Positions 8,882 through 16,240 of a stretch of DNA of 40,484 bases are shown here, in pieces; the first letter of the stretch is position 1, and every line of letters starts with the position of its first letter. The stretch spans positions 1 to 40,484 of the forward strand of contig JADFIT010000010.1 in NCBI GenBank assembly GCA_022566515.1, written 5' to 3'. The translations under genes and the position numbers were made by a program. Below the pieces are notes generated by a model that ran no database searches, was not told where the DNA came from, and worked only from the letters and a program-made list of their open reading frames with translations. Source of the DNA: Gemmatimonadota bacterium. GTDB lineage: Bacteria > Gemmatimonadota > Gemmatimonadetes > Gemmatimonadales > GWC2-71-9.

Positions 8882-10396
8882 GTGAAGCGGGTCCTCATTG
8901 CCAACCGGGGCGAGATCGCCGTGCGCGTCATCCGGGCTTGCCGCGAAGAGGGAATCGAATCGGTTGCCGTGTATTCGGAGGCCGACCGGCGCAGCCCGCA
9001 CGTGGCCGCGGCCGACATGGCTGTCGAAATCGGCCCGCCGCCTGCCGCCGAGTCCTATCTCAACATCGAGCGTGTGCTGTCCGCCGCCCGGCGTACGGAA
9101 GCGGACGCGGTCCATCCAGGATATGGCTTCTTGGCCGAACGGGCCGACTTCGCCGAGGCCGTCGAGGCCGCAGGATTGACCTTTGTGGGACCGCCGCCCT
9201 CGGCGATCCGGGCGATGGGAGAGAAAACGGCAGCCCGCCGGCGGATGGAGGAAAGCGGAGTTAGCGTGGTGCCCGGGACGACCAGCCCCGTCGCCGGCCC
9301 GAAAGAGGCCGCCGTCGTAGCCGCCGAGATCGGCTACCCGGTCTTGCTCAAGGCCGTAGCGGGTGGTGGAGGGAAGGGGATGCGCCGGGCCGATTCGGAA
9401 AGGGAACTGCAAGGGAGCTTTCAGCAGGCGACATCAGAGGCAATGAAGGCGTTTGGCAACGGGGACATCTACGTGGAGCGGTTCATCGAGCACACCCGCC
9501 ACGTAGAGATCCAGGTGCTTGCCGATACCCATGGCACCACAGTCCACTTCGGCGAGCGCGAATGTTCCATTCAGCGGCGACACCAGAAGCTCATCGAAGA
9601 GGCGCCATCTCCTGCCGTTGGCCCTGAGCTGCGCGAGCTAATGGGTGCCACGGCAGTGCGCGCCGCACGAGCGGTGGGCTACGTGGGAGCGGGAACCGTG
9701 GAGTTTCTGCTGGAGCCCGGGGAGAGTGGCAACTTCTACTTCCTCGAGATGAACACACGCATTCAGGTCGAGCACCCCGTGACCGAGATGGTTTACGGCG
9801 TGGACCTGGTGCGGCAACAGCTCCGCATCGCAGCAGGAGCACCCATCGAAGCGGACGGTCGTTCCCTCGAACCGAAAGGCCACGCCATCGAATGCCGCAT
9901 CACGAGCGAAGATCCCTTCAACGATTTCTTGCCCGACACCGGCACTATTCAATACTTGAACGTTCCGTCGGGTCCCGGTGTGCGCTGGGACGGGGGAATC
10001 GCCGTAGGTGACGACATCGGCCTGTACTACGATCCCCTCCTCGCCAAGTTGATCGTTTGGGGCGAAACGCGAGCCGCAGCCATCGGACGAATGCGACGCG
10101 CCCTCGATGAACTCGTCATCGTCGGTGTCGCCACGTCCCAACCGTTCCACCGTCTGGTGTTGGAGCATGAGCCGTTCACGAACGGATCGTACGACATCGG
10201 GTACCTGGAGCAGCACGGCGATGCGCTGCTCGCCGCAGCGGACGACGCCGGCGAGTTGGAGCGGATTGCCGTCGCCGCCGCCCTGGCCGAACACCAACGG
10301 ATGCGAATCGCCAGCCCCCAGAGGATAGGCGCCGGCGACGGGCGGGTGGCGGGGTCCGCCTGGTTGCGTGCCGCTCGTTTGGATGGGCGGCGATGA
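8882..10396 (+). CDS. accC: Biotin carboxylase subunit of acyl-CoA carboxylase
   Basis: Uses ATP and bicarbonate to carboxylate biotin on the carrier protein. The 504 aa ATP-grasp enzyme has the N-terminal KRVLIANRGEIAVRVIRA, the glycine-rich lid GGGGKGM (161-167), HVEIQVLAD, ECSIQRRHQKLIEEAPS, the catalytic FLEMNTRIQVEHPVTE segment and the biotin-carboxylase C-terminal EDPFNDFLPDTGTI. It has no fused biotinyl domain, which is supplied by the gene at 11628. It starts at GTG 8882 with a G-rich ribosome binding site (GGGGGA) just after the pccB stop. It overlaps the next gene by four bases (ATGA). It probably serves the PccB-type transferase, and may also serve the AccD encoded at 31.9 kb. Confidence 0.95.
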   Translation: MKRVLIANRGEIAVRVIRACREEGIESVAVYSEADRRSPHVAAADMAVEIGPPPAAESYLNIERVLSAARRTEADAVHPGYGFLAERADFAEAVEAAGLTFVGPPPSAIRAMGEKTAARRRMEESGVSVVPGTTSPVAGPKEAAVVAAEIGYPVLLKAVAGGGGKGMRRADSERELQGSFQQATSEAMKAFGNGDIYVERFIEHTRHVEIQVLADTHGTTVHFGERECSIQRRHQKLIEEAPSPAVGPELRELMGATAVRAARAVGYVGAGTVEFLLEPGESGNFYFLEMNTRIQVEHPVTEMVYGVDLVRQQLRIAAGAPIEADGRSLEPKGHAIECRITSEDPFNDFLPDTGTIQYLNVPSGPGVRWDGGIAVGDDIGLYYDPLLAKLIVWGETRAAAIGRMRRALDELVIVGVATSQPFHRLVLEHEPFTNGSYDIGYLEQHGDALLAAADDAGELERIAVAAALAEHQRMRIASPQRIGAGDGRVAGSAWLRAARLDGRR

Positions 10397-11631
10397 CCGC
10401 CATCACCATCGATCGTATCGCGGCAGGCGGCGAGGGCGTTGGTCGGCTCCCGGATGGGCGGGTGGTCTTCGTGTCCCGCACCAGCCCGGGTGACGTTGTG
10501 GAGGTCGAAGAGGTCCGAGCCCGGCCTAGCTACGTCCGCGCCCGCGTCGTGACAGTGAAGCAGCCGGGAGCGGAACGGGTGGAGCCGAAGTGTGTGCACT
10601 ACACCCGTGATGAGTGTGGCGGGTGCCAGCTCCAACATCTCTCCGCTGTGGGGCAGCTGGACGCGAAGCGCAGGATCGTGGGTGACGCCCTCCGGAGGAT
10701 AGGGGGGCTGCAAGTGGAGAATCCGGAAATCGTACCCTCACGGATTGCGTGGCGGTACAGGAACAAGATCAGCTTGAGTGCCAAGGCAACGCCCCGGGGG
10801 CCTGTGATCGGCCTGCACCGGCACTCCCGCCCCGGCGTAGTCTTTGAGCTGAAAGACTGTTTGATAACCAGCGATCGCGTCATGGGGCTGTGGGCCCGGG
10901 TGCGGCAGCACATCCCCCTGCTTCCCGATGATCTCGAGTCCGTGGTGCTGAAGGAGGACAGTGAGGGGGGGCTGCATATCATCGTGGGTGGTGGAGCGGA
11001 GCCGTGGAACCCCGAACCCCTGCGCCAAGCGGTCGGCGAAGACGGATTGTCGTATTGGTGGCAGCCCCGGGGTGGGGCGGCACGGGTGGTGGCCGGTCCG
11101 GAAAAGGGGTTTCCTGCATTGGCCTTCGAGCAGTCCAACGCGGAATTTGCCCGTGCCATTCGCCGCGCGGCGGTGGACTCATTGGGGGACATCAACGGGA
11201 AAGTGGTGTGGGATCTGTACGGGGGCGTTGGTGAAACGGCATCTCTCTTGGCCGCGCGGGGTGCCACTGCGTGGTCGGTCGATCAAGATCTGGCGGCCAA
11301 GGAATGGGCGCGGCAGCGGGCCAAAGCAGGAGTGAAGCACATCACGGGTAGAGTTGAGGACGTGCTCCATCGTCTAGCCGAGCCCCAGGCGGTGATCGTC
11401 AATCCTCCCCGCACTGGTCTGGCGCCCATGGTAGCCCGGCACCTCAATCGGTGGGCAGAGGCCACCCCGGGAGCGCGGGTGGCGTACATATCGTGCGATC
11501 CGGCGACCTTGGCCAGAGACATTGCCCGCATGGGGTTCCTTTCCGTTCAGCGGGTGGTGGCCTACGATTTGTTTCCCCAGACCAGCCACGTCGAAACCCT
11601 TGCCGTGTTGGGGGAGGGGGGCGCGCCATGA
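10393..11631 (+). CDS. RlmD/RumA-family 23S rRNA (uracil-C5)-methyltransferase
   Basis: Predicted to methylate uracil-C5 in rRNA using S-adenosylmethionine. The 412 aa protein has an N-terminal TRAM-like RNA-binding domain (about residues 1-60) and four Cys that could hold a [4Fe-4S] cluster (Cys67, Cys75, Cys78 in CVHYTRDECGGC and Cys156). It also has a Rossmann methyltransferase domain with WDLYGGVGETASLLA, the NPPRTGL motif and the catalytic Cys368 in YISCDPATLARD, then FPQTSHVE with the general-base Glu. The first two Cys are seven residues apart, whereas CX5C is usual in RumA. Which uridine (U747, U1939 or a tRNA U54) is modified cannot be told. It overlaps the biotin carboxylase and biotin carrier genes by ATGA on both sides, an unexpected place for an RNA-modification gene. 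Confidence 0.9.
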   Translation: MTAITIDRIAAGGEGVGRLPDGRVVFVSRTSPGDVVEVEEVRARPSYVRARVVTVKQPGAERVEPKCVHYTRDECGGCQLQHLSAVGQLDAKRRIVGDALRRIGGLQVENPEIVPSRIAWRYRNKISLSAKATPRGPVIGLHRHSRPGVVFELKDCLITSDRVMGLWARVRQHIPLLPDDLESVVLKEDSEGGLHIIVGGGAEPWNPEPLRQAVGEDGLSYWWQPRGGAARVVAGPEKGFPALAFEQSNAEFARAIRRAAVDSLGDINGKVVWDLYGGVGETASLLAARGATAWSVDQDLAAKEWARQRAKAGVKHITGRVEDVLHRLAEPQAVIVNPPRTGLAPMVARHLNRWAEATPGARVAYISCDPATLARDIARMGFLSVQRVVAYDLFPQTSHVETLAVLGEGGAP

Positions 11632-12152
11632 AGTATGAGGTGACCATCGGGGGAGGGGACGGGGCAGGGAAAGGGCGGCTTTTCGTCGTGGAGATTGACG
11701 GAGACGACGTGTTCCTCGATGGGCGGAGGGTGGTGGCCCGTTTGGATTCCCTACCCGAGACACCCATTCGGTACCTCGAGGTAGATGGCAGGACCGAGTC
11801 GCTGGCCATGGCGCACGACGGCCACGGGTGGCGGGTTCAGGTGAGGGGTCGGGTGCGGGCGGTGGGAGTGGTGGACGAACGTACCCGTCGGCTTCGGGAG
11901 TTGGCCGGCGGCGAAGCAAAGTCGGGTCGCTCGGGGGTCGTGAAGGCCCCGATGCCGGGAATGATTCTCCGGCTGCAAGTGGAGCGGGGGCAGCGGATAA
12001 AGGTGGGCGTTGGATTGGTGGTGCTGGAAGCCATGAAGATGGAGAACGAGATACGGGCGCCGCAAGACGGCGTCGTGACCCAGATATACGTCGAGGCTGG
12101 CAGCGTGGTCGAGAAGGGGGCGCCATTGGTCGAACTCGGCCCGTCCAGTTGA
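11628..12152 (+). CDS. Biotin carboxyl carrier protein of acyl-CoA carboxylase
   Basis: Carries biotin between the carboxylase and the transferase. The 174 aa protein ends in a biotinyl domain: VVKAPMPGMILRLQV, then LEAMKMENEI with Lys137 as the biotinylation site, then IYVEAGSVVEKGAPLVEL. The first 95 residues are a beta-rich leader with no motif I recognise, similar in place to the linker region of propionyl-CoA carboxylase alpha chains. It is as if the usual alpha subunit were split and the methyltransferase gene placed between its two parts. ATG 11628 overlaps the methyltransferase stop (ATGA) and is preceded by a G-rich GGGGGAGGGGG stretch. The upstream frame is open, but that part is antisense-like and not conserved. 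Confidence 0.92.
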   Translation: MKYEVTIGGGDGAGKGRLFVVEIDGDDVFLDGRRVVARLDSLPETPIRYLEVDGRTESLAMAHDGHGWRVQVRGRVRAVGVVDERTRRLRELAGGEAKSGRSGVVKAPMPGMILRLQVERGQRIKVGVGLVVLEAMKMENEIRAPQDGVVTQIYVEAGSVVEKGAPLVELGPSS

Positions 12153-12177
12153 CCGAACCAATTGTCCCGGCTAGCTT
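12149..12177 (+). promoter_or_regulatory. Predicted rplM-rpsI promoter (TTGACC-N17-TAGCTT)
   Basis: TTGACC (12149-12154) overlaps the TGA stop of the biotin carrier gene, and TAGCTT (12172-12177) follows after exactly 17 bases. Hexamers and spacing are identical to those upstream of rpsA. Transcription would start near 12184, leaving a leader of about 45 bases before the rplM ATG. Confidence 0.55.
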
Positions 12178-12229
12178 TATCGACTGCGTGATTTCTCATC
12201 GTTAGCATTGGGTGGTTTGGTCGGCACGA

Positions 12230-12664
12230 ATGAAAACATACATGCTCAAGAAGGGTGAGGTCCAGAACGATTGGCACGTAGTTGATGCCGACGGCTTGGT
12301 CTTGGGACGCCTTGCCAGCAAGATAGCCCAGATCATTCGGGGAAAGCACAAGCCGACGTTCACGCCTCACATGGATGGCGGCGACTTCGTGGTGGTTATT
12401 AACGCGGAAAAGGTGCGTTTGACCGGGCGGAAGATGGAGCAGAAACAATACTTCCGTCATACGGGTTACATCGGCAACGAGAAGTTTACGCCGGTGGCGA
12501 AGATGCTCGAAACACATCCAGAGCGCGTCATTGAGAAGGCAGTGTTCGGTATGCTCCCCAAGGGGACGCTCGGCCGCCAGGTTCTTCGCAAGAAGCTCAA
12601 GGTGTATGCTGGGCCGCGGCATCCGCACGAGGCACAGCGACCTGCTCCGCTCCTCTTGAGTTAG
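12230..12664 (+). CDS. rplM: 50S ribosomal protein L13
   Basis: An early-assembly protein of the large subunit. The 144 aa product matches the family length and has [20 protein letters not shown] at the start, [19 protein letters not shown], and the conserved [21 protein letters not shown] segment. ATG 12230 gives the usual MKTY start. A GTG at 12212 would add six residues not seen in the family. The ribosome binding site is weak. It is followed 15 bases later by rpsI, the near-universal bacterial pair. Confidence 0.97.
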   Translation: MKTYMLKKGEVQNDWHVVDADGLVLGRLASKIAQIIRGKHKPTFTPHMDGGDFVVVINAEKVRLTGRKMEQKQYFRHTGYIGNEKFTPVAKMLETHPERVIEKAVFGMLPKGTLGRQVLRKKLKVYAGPRHPHEAQRPAPLLLS

Positions 12665-12679
12665 GAATTCTGATAGATA

Positions 12680-13084
12680 ATGACTGTCGAACAGCCTGAA
12701 CTTCGTTGGCAGGCACTTGGGCGCCGCAAGACGGGAATCGCCCGAGTCTGCCTCACCCCTGGTTCCGGAAAATGGAACATCAACGGTCGGACTCTCGGTG
12801 ATTATTTTCCTCGGCGTTCGCTGATACAGCACATTCAGCAGGGATTCACGGTTACGGACACGCTTGGGGCGTTCGATGTATGGGCAAGGGTTAACGGGGG
12901 TGGACTGACCGGCCAGGCGGGCGCGCTGCGCCTGGGCATCGCTCGGGCGTTGGTCAAAGTCGATGAGACGCACCGGAAGAAACTGCGGGAACAGGGTCTG
13001 ATGACCAGAGACCCGCGCGCGGTGGAACGGAAAAAACCCGGTCAGCCGAAAGCTCGAAAGCGCTTCCAGTTCTCCAAGCGGTAA
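12680..13084 (+). CDS. rpsI: 30S ribosomal protein S9
   Basis: A small-subunit head protein whose C-terminal tail reaches the P-site tRNA. The 134 aa protein has the ALGRRKTGIARV start of the conserved domain, the GGGLTGQAGALRLGIARAL segment and the invariant tail ERKKPGQPKARKRFQFSKR ending in SKR. AGGA at 12663-12666 lies 13 bases before the ATG, rather far for a Shine-Dalgarno sequence. A small CCGCA/TGCGG hairpin (13086-13098) follows the stop but has no T-run. Confidence 0.97.
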   Translation: MTVEQPELRWQALGRRKTGIARVCLTPGSGKWNINGRTLGDYFPRRSLIQHIQQGFTVTDTLGAFDVWARVNGGGLTGQAGALRLGIARALVKVDETHRKKLREQGLMTRDPRAVERKKPGQPKARKRFQFSKR

Positions 13085-13185
13085 GCCGCATACTGCGGTC
13101 ATCACACACACCGCCCGACTCGTTCTTGGGTGTCCGTTGCGGGTTGCGGATCGAGACCGGGGTTGAAGGCGGTGGACGAACTAAC

Positions 13186-13199
13186 CCGAACGGATTCGG
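13186..13199 (+). promoter_or_regulatory. Hairpin directly upstream of the rpsB start codon
   Basis: CCGAA (13186-13190) and TTCGG (13195-13199) form a five-pair hairpin with loop CGGA, ending three bases before the rpsB ATG. No Shine-Dalgarno is present, so the hairpin occupies the place where it would be. A translational control element, perhaps bound by S2, is possible. The remaining leader (13099-13185) shows no promoter I can support. Confidence 0.3.
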
Positions 13200-13202
13200 T
13201 AT

Positions 13203-14180
13203 ATGGTAGATCCAAGCATGCAGGACTTGTTGGAAGCTGGCGTCCATTTCGGTCACCAGACCCGGCGGTGGAATCCCAAGATGCGTCGGTTCATATTTGC
13301 CGAGCGCTCCGGGATTTATCTCATCGATCTCCAGAAGACCATTCGCCAGCTCAAATTAGCGCAGGAAAAGGTCCGCGAGGTAGTATTGCGCGGCGACGGG
13401 ATCCTGTTTGTCTGCACCAAGAGACAGCTCAAGCAGATTGTTCGGTCGGAGGCTGAACGCGGCGAGTCGTTCTTTGTGACTGAGCGATGGCTCGGCGGGA
13501 CGCTCACGAATTTTCACACAATCAAGAAGCAAGTTCGCCGCCTCAAGGAAATCGAGCAGGGGATGGACGAGGGGGCCTTCGATTTTCTCACCAAGAAGGA
13601 AAGGCTGCGACTCGAACGGGAGCGCACTAAGCTCACTCGCAATATCGAGGGTATCAAGCGGATGGGGCGGCTTCCCGGGGCGCTGTTCGTGGTGGATTCG
13701 CAGCGCGAACGTATCGCTATCGCGGAGGCGAACAAACTCGGCATTACGGTGATTGCTATTGTCGATACGAATGCAGATCCTGATCTGATCACAGTACCTA
13801 TTCCCGGCAATGACGACGCGATCCGCTCGGTGTCGCTGATTACCGGAGCAGTGGTCGATGTGATTTCCGAAGCCCGTTCGCAAGTACCGCTGAAGGAAAT
13901 CACGGAGGAGTCGGAAGCCTTCACTTACAGCACCGAAGCTGCCGGAGAGGGCGATGTGGAAGAGCACCGTAAGCGGCGCCGCACGCGCCGTAAGAGGCGG
14001 CCGAAGCCGGAGGCGATCGTTGCCCGCTTGAAGGAAGGCGAGAGCTCGCCGGAGGGTCGTGAATCCGAAACCGGAGAGCCAACTTCCCCCCGAGCTGCTG
14101 TAGACTCCGAGCAGAGTGAATCGGAGACGTCTTCCGCTGAGTCGGTCGGCGCGAAGGCTTCAGGAGAGAGCGAGGCGTAG
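13203..14180 (+). CDS. rpsB: 30S ribosomal protein S2 with a long C-terminal extension
   Basis: A small-subunit protein needed for S1 docking. Residues 1-235 form a complete S2 core: LLEAGVHFGHQTRRWNPKM, RWLGGTLTNFHTIKK, LPGALFVVDSQRE and IVDTNADPDLITVPIPGNDD. The protein is 325 aa, against the usual 230-260, because of an extra tail from about residue 240. The tail has a strongly basic patch (about 255-268, KRRRTRRKRRPK) followed by a Ser/Glu-rich acidic stretch. It is followed by tsf as in most bacteria. The ATG is preceded by a hairpin instead of a Shine-Dalgarno. Confidence 0.96.
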   Translation: MVDPSMQDLLEAGVHFGHQTRRWNPKMRRFIFAERSGIYLIDLQKTIRQLKLAQEKVREVVLRGDGILFVCTKRQLKQIVRSEAERGESFFVTERWLGGTLTNFHTIKKQVRRLKEIEQGMDEGAFDFLTKKERLRLERERTKLTRNIEGIKRMGRLPGALFVVDSQRERIAIAEANKLGITVIAIVDTNADPDLITVPIPGNDDAIRSVSLITGAVVDVISEARSQVPLKEITEESEAFTYSTEAAGEGDVEEHRKRRRTRRKRRPKPEAIVARLKEGESSPEGRESETGEPTSPRAAVDSEQSESETSSAESVGAKASGESEA

Positions 14181-14206
14181 TCACCTGCTGATGTTTCGGG
14201 ACATGG

Positions 14207-14247
14207 ACCGCCGCTTCCCAGGCCTTTTTGGCCTCGAGGGCGGCGGT
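14207..14247 (+). terminator. Nested hairpin between rpsB and tsf (possible attenuator)
   Basis: The outer stem ACCGCCGC (14207-14214) pairs with GCGGCGGT (14240-14247). The inner stem AGGCC (14220-14224) pairs with GGCCT (14230-14234) around a TTTTT loop. It is followed by TCGTGTTTG, a poor U-tract. It may reduce read-through from rpsB into tsf or be an RNA-processing site. The remaining gap to tsf holds a TTGACC at 14295 without a convincing -10. Confidence 0.45.
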
Positions 14248-14356
14248 TCGTGTTTGCGGCGTGGAAGGCAGGAGATGGTGGTGGGAGCGGTAATTTGACC
14301 TAAATTCTAACATGCAGCTTTGTGTCAAACACGGCACGGGGAAATCCGAAAAACGA

Positions 14357-14953
14357 ATGGCTATTTCAGCAAAAGACGTTGCAGAGCTTCGTCGACAGAC
14401 CGGTGTGGGGATGATGGAGTGCAAGAAGGCGCTGGGGGAAGCTGGCGGCGATATGGAGAAGGCTACTGATATCCTCCGCAAGCGGGGAATGGCCAAGGCC
14501 GAACAACGGGCGGGGCGAACCGCACGGGAAGGCATGATCGGTCACTACGTCCACTTCAATGGCAAGGTGGGTGTGTTGGTGGATCTGAATTGCGAGACGG
14601 ACTTCGTGGCCCGGACAGAGGATTTTCAAACCTTGGCGAAGGATCTATCGCTGCACATCGCGTCGGCGAGGCCGATCGCCGTCTCAGTAGACGATTTGCC
14701 CGAAGAATTGGTTGCGAAGGAGCGCGAGATCATCCAGGCTCAGGTTGCAGAGTCGGGAAAGCCCGAAGCGGTTCGGGGAAAGATCATTGAGGGGAAGATG
14801 AAGAAGTTCTGCAAGGGACTTGTGTTGCTCGACCAACCTTTCGTAAAAGACGACAAGGTATCGGTCGGTCAACTGGTTACAGAGGCGTCGGTGAAGCTGG
14901 GTGAGAAGGTTGTGGTGCGGCGCTTCGTGCGGTACGAACTAGGAGAAGCATAG
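14357..14953 (+). CDS. tsf: Elongation factor Ts (short form)
   Basis: Exchanges GDP on EF-Tu. The 198 aa protein has the N-terminal UBA-like domain with VAELRRQTGVGMMECKKAL and the core domain with CETDFVARTEDFQTLAKDL. At about 200 aa it is the short type that lacks much of the second core subdomain of the 280 aa E. coli protein. The C-terminus keeps KVVVRRFVRYELGE. I chose ATG 14357 because MAISAKDV matches family starts. An in-frame ATG at 14312 would add 15 unconserved residues. The stop is followed at once by the pyrH GTG. Confidence 0.96.
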   Translation: MAISAKDVAELRRQTGVGMMECKKALGEAGGDMEKATDILRKRGMAKAEQRAGRTAREGMIGHYVHFNGKVGVLVDLNCETDFVARTEDFQTLAKDLSLHIASARPIAVSVDDLPEELVAKEREIIQAQVAESGKPEAVRGKIIEGKMKKFCKGLVLLDQPFVKDDKVSVGQLVTEASVKLGEKVVVRRFVRYELGEA

Positions 14954-15667
14954 GTGGCCGAAATCCTCTATCGGCGGGTGTTGCTCAAGCTGTCCGGAGA
15001 AGCGCTGGCTGGCGAAGCTGGTTTTGGAATCGATTTCTCCGTAATCGACCGCCTGACGGAAGAAATCAAGAAAGTCCACCAAATGGGAGCGAGCATTGGG
15101 CTCGTGTTGGGCGGCGGCAACATCATGCGCGGGTCGGTGGCCAGCCAACAGGGAATGGACCGCGTTTCGGCCGATTATATGGGAATGCTGGCGACAGTGA
15201 TCAACGCGTTGGCTGTGCAAGACATCCTCGAGCGCAAGAACATCGACACGCGTGTCATGACTGCCATTCGTATGGAGGAGTTGGCCGAGCCGTACATTCG
15301 CCGCCGCGCGCAGCGCCACTTGGAGAAGGGCCGCGTCGTGCTGTTTGCCGCCGGGACGGGAAACCCTTATTTTTCCACGGATACGGCGGCTGTGCTTCGT
15401 GCTCTCGAGATCGAGGCAGACGTCCTGATCAAGGCAACGAATGTGGACGGTATTTACACGTCCGATCCCCGAAAGGATCCCACGGCCGAATTCATCTCAG
15501 AACTTGCGTATCAGGAAGCGATCGTCCGCGATCTGGAGGTGATGGACGCTAATGCATTCGGTCTGTGCAAAAAAAATGGGCTGCCGATCGTCGTCATGAA
15601 CGTCAACAAGAAAGGCGCGATTGCCCGCGTCGTCGAGGGCGAGCGGGTAGGAACATTGGTGCGATGA
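14954..15667 (+). CDS. pyrH: Uridylate kinase
   Basis: Makes UDP from UMP with ATP, feeding RNA and UDP-sugar synthesis. The 237 aa amino-acid-kinase-fold protein has [11 protein letters not shown] (Lys12), LGGGNIMRG (52-60), [17 protein letters not shown] and [17 protein letters not shown], all typical of bacterial PyrH. It starts at GTG 14954, directly after the tsf TAG, with AGGAG at 14940-14944. Its stop overlaps the frr ATG (ATGA). The tsf-pyrH-frr order is highly conserved. Confidence 0.96.
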   Translation: MAEILYRRVLLKLSGEALAGEAGFGIDFSVIDRLTEEIKKVHQMGASIGLVLGGGNIMRGSVASQQGMDRVSADYMGMLATVINALAVQDILERKNIDTRVMTAIRMEELAEPYIRRRAQRHLEKGRVVLFAAGTGNPYFSTDTAAVLRALEIEADVLIKATNVDGIYTSDPRKDPTAEFISELAYQEAIVRDLEVMDANAFGLCKKNGLPIVVMNVNKKGAIARVVEGERVGTLVR

Positions 15668-16218
15668 CCACACTGTCTGAAGTGACGAAGCAAGCCAAGA
15701 TCGCGATGAAGAAAGCGGTCGAAAGCGCTAAACGCGAGCTGGCGACGATTCGCAGCGGCAAAGCTACTATCAGCTTGCTCGACACCATTCGCGTTGATGC
15801 GTACGGTCAGATGATGCCGCTCAACCAGGTCGGGTCGGTGGCCGCGCCGGAGCCGCGAATGCTCACGGTTCAACCATGGGACAAGGGGTTGATCGAGCCG
15901 ATCGAGAAAGCCATTCGATTGTCGGAACTAGGCCTGAACCCATCGAACGACGGCACGATCATTCGCATCCCGTTGCCTCCGCTGACGGAGGAGCGCCGCA
16001 AGGATCTGGTCAAAATCGTGCGGAAATTGGCCGAAGAAGGGAAAATCGGGGTTCGCCACGGACGCACGGAAGCGATCTCGAAGGCCAAGAAGGTCGAACA
16101 TGTTTCTGAAGACGACGAGCGGCACACTGAGAAGGAAGTTCAACGGCTACACGACGAAGCGATCGAGCAGCTCGACAACCTTGTGAAGGCCAAAGAAGTA
16201 GAGATCATGGAGGTTTGA
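15664..16218 (+). CDS. frr: Ribosome recycling factor
   Basis: Splits the post-termination ribosome with EF-G. The 184 aa protein fits the family length and shows the expected helical first part, the [10 protein letters not shown] segment in place of the common [20 protein letters not shown] and the C-terminal [10 protein letters not shown]. The region usually reading VRNIRRDA is VRHGRTEA here, a moderate divergence in the hinge-proximal helix. ATG 15664 overlaps the pyrH stop. The frame is open further upstream, but that is pyrH in another frame. Confidence 0.95.
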   Translation: MTTLSEVTKQAKIAMKKAVESAKRELATIRSGKATISLLDTIRVDAYGQMMPLNQVGSVAAPEPRMLTVQPWDKGLIEPIEKAIRLSELGLNPSNDGTIIRIPLPPLTEERRKDLVKIVRKLAEEGKIGVRHGRTEAISKAKKVEHVSEDDERHTEKEVQRLHDEAIEQLDNLVKAKEVEIMEV

Positions 16219-16240
16219 TCGGGGCTGCTTCCCTGTACCC

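Noticed and set aside
13086-13098. CCGCA/TGCGG hairpin after rpsI as a terminator.
   Set aside because: Only five pairs and no T-run; too weak to support.
11837-13111. A 424-codon open frame on the minus strand across the biotin carrier, rplM and rpsI genes.
   Set aside because: It spans three conserved genes and their promoter on the other strand and has no domain signature.
14295-14323. TTGACC upstream of tsf as a full promoter like those of rpsA and rplM.
   Set aside because: At 16-18 bases downstream there is no TAnnTT or TATAAT; the nearest AGCTTTG is only about 14-15 bases away.
14312-14356. ATG 14312 as the start of tsf.
   Set aside because: The added 15 residues are not family-like, and MAISAKDV at 14357 matches EF-Ts starts.
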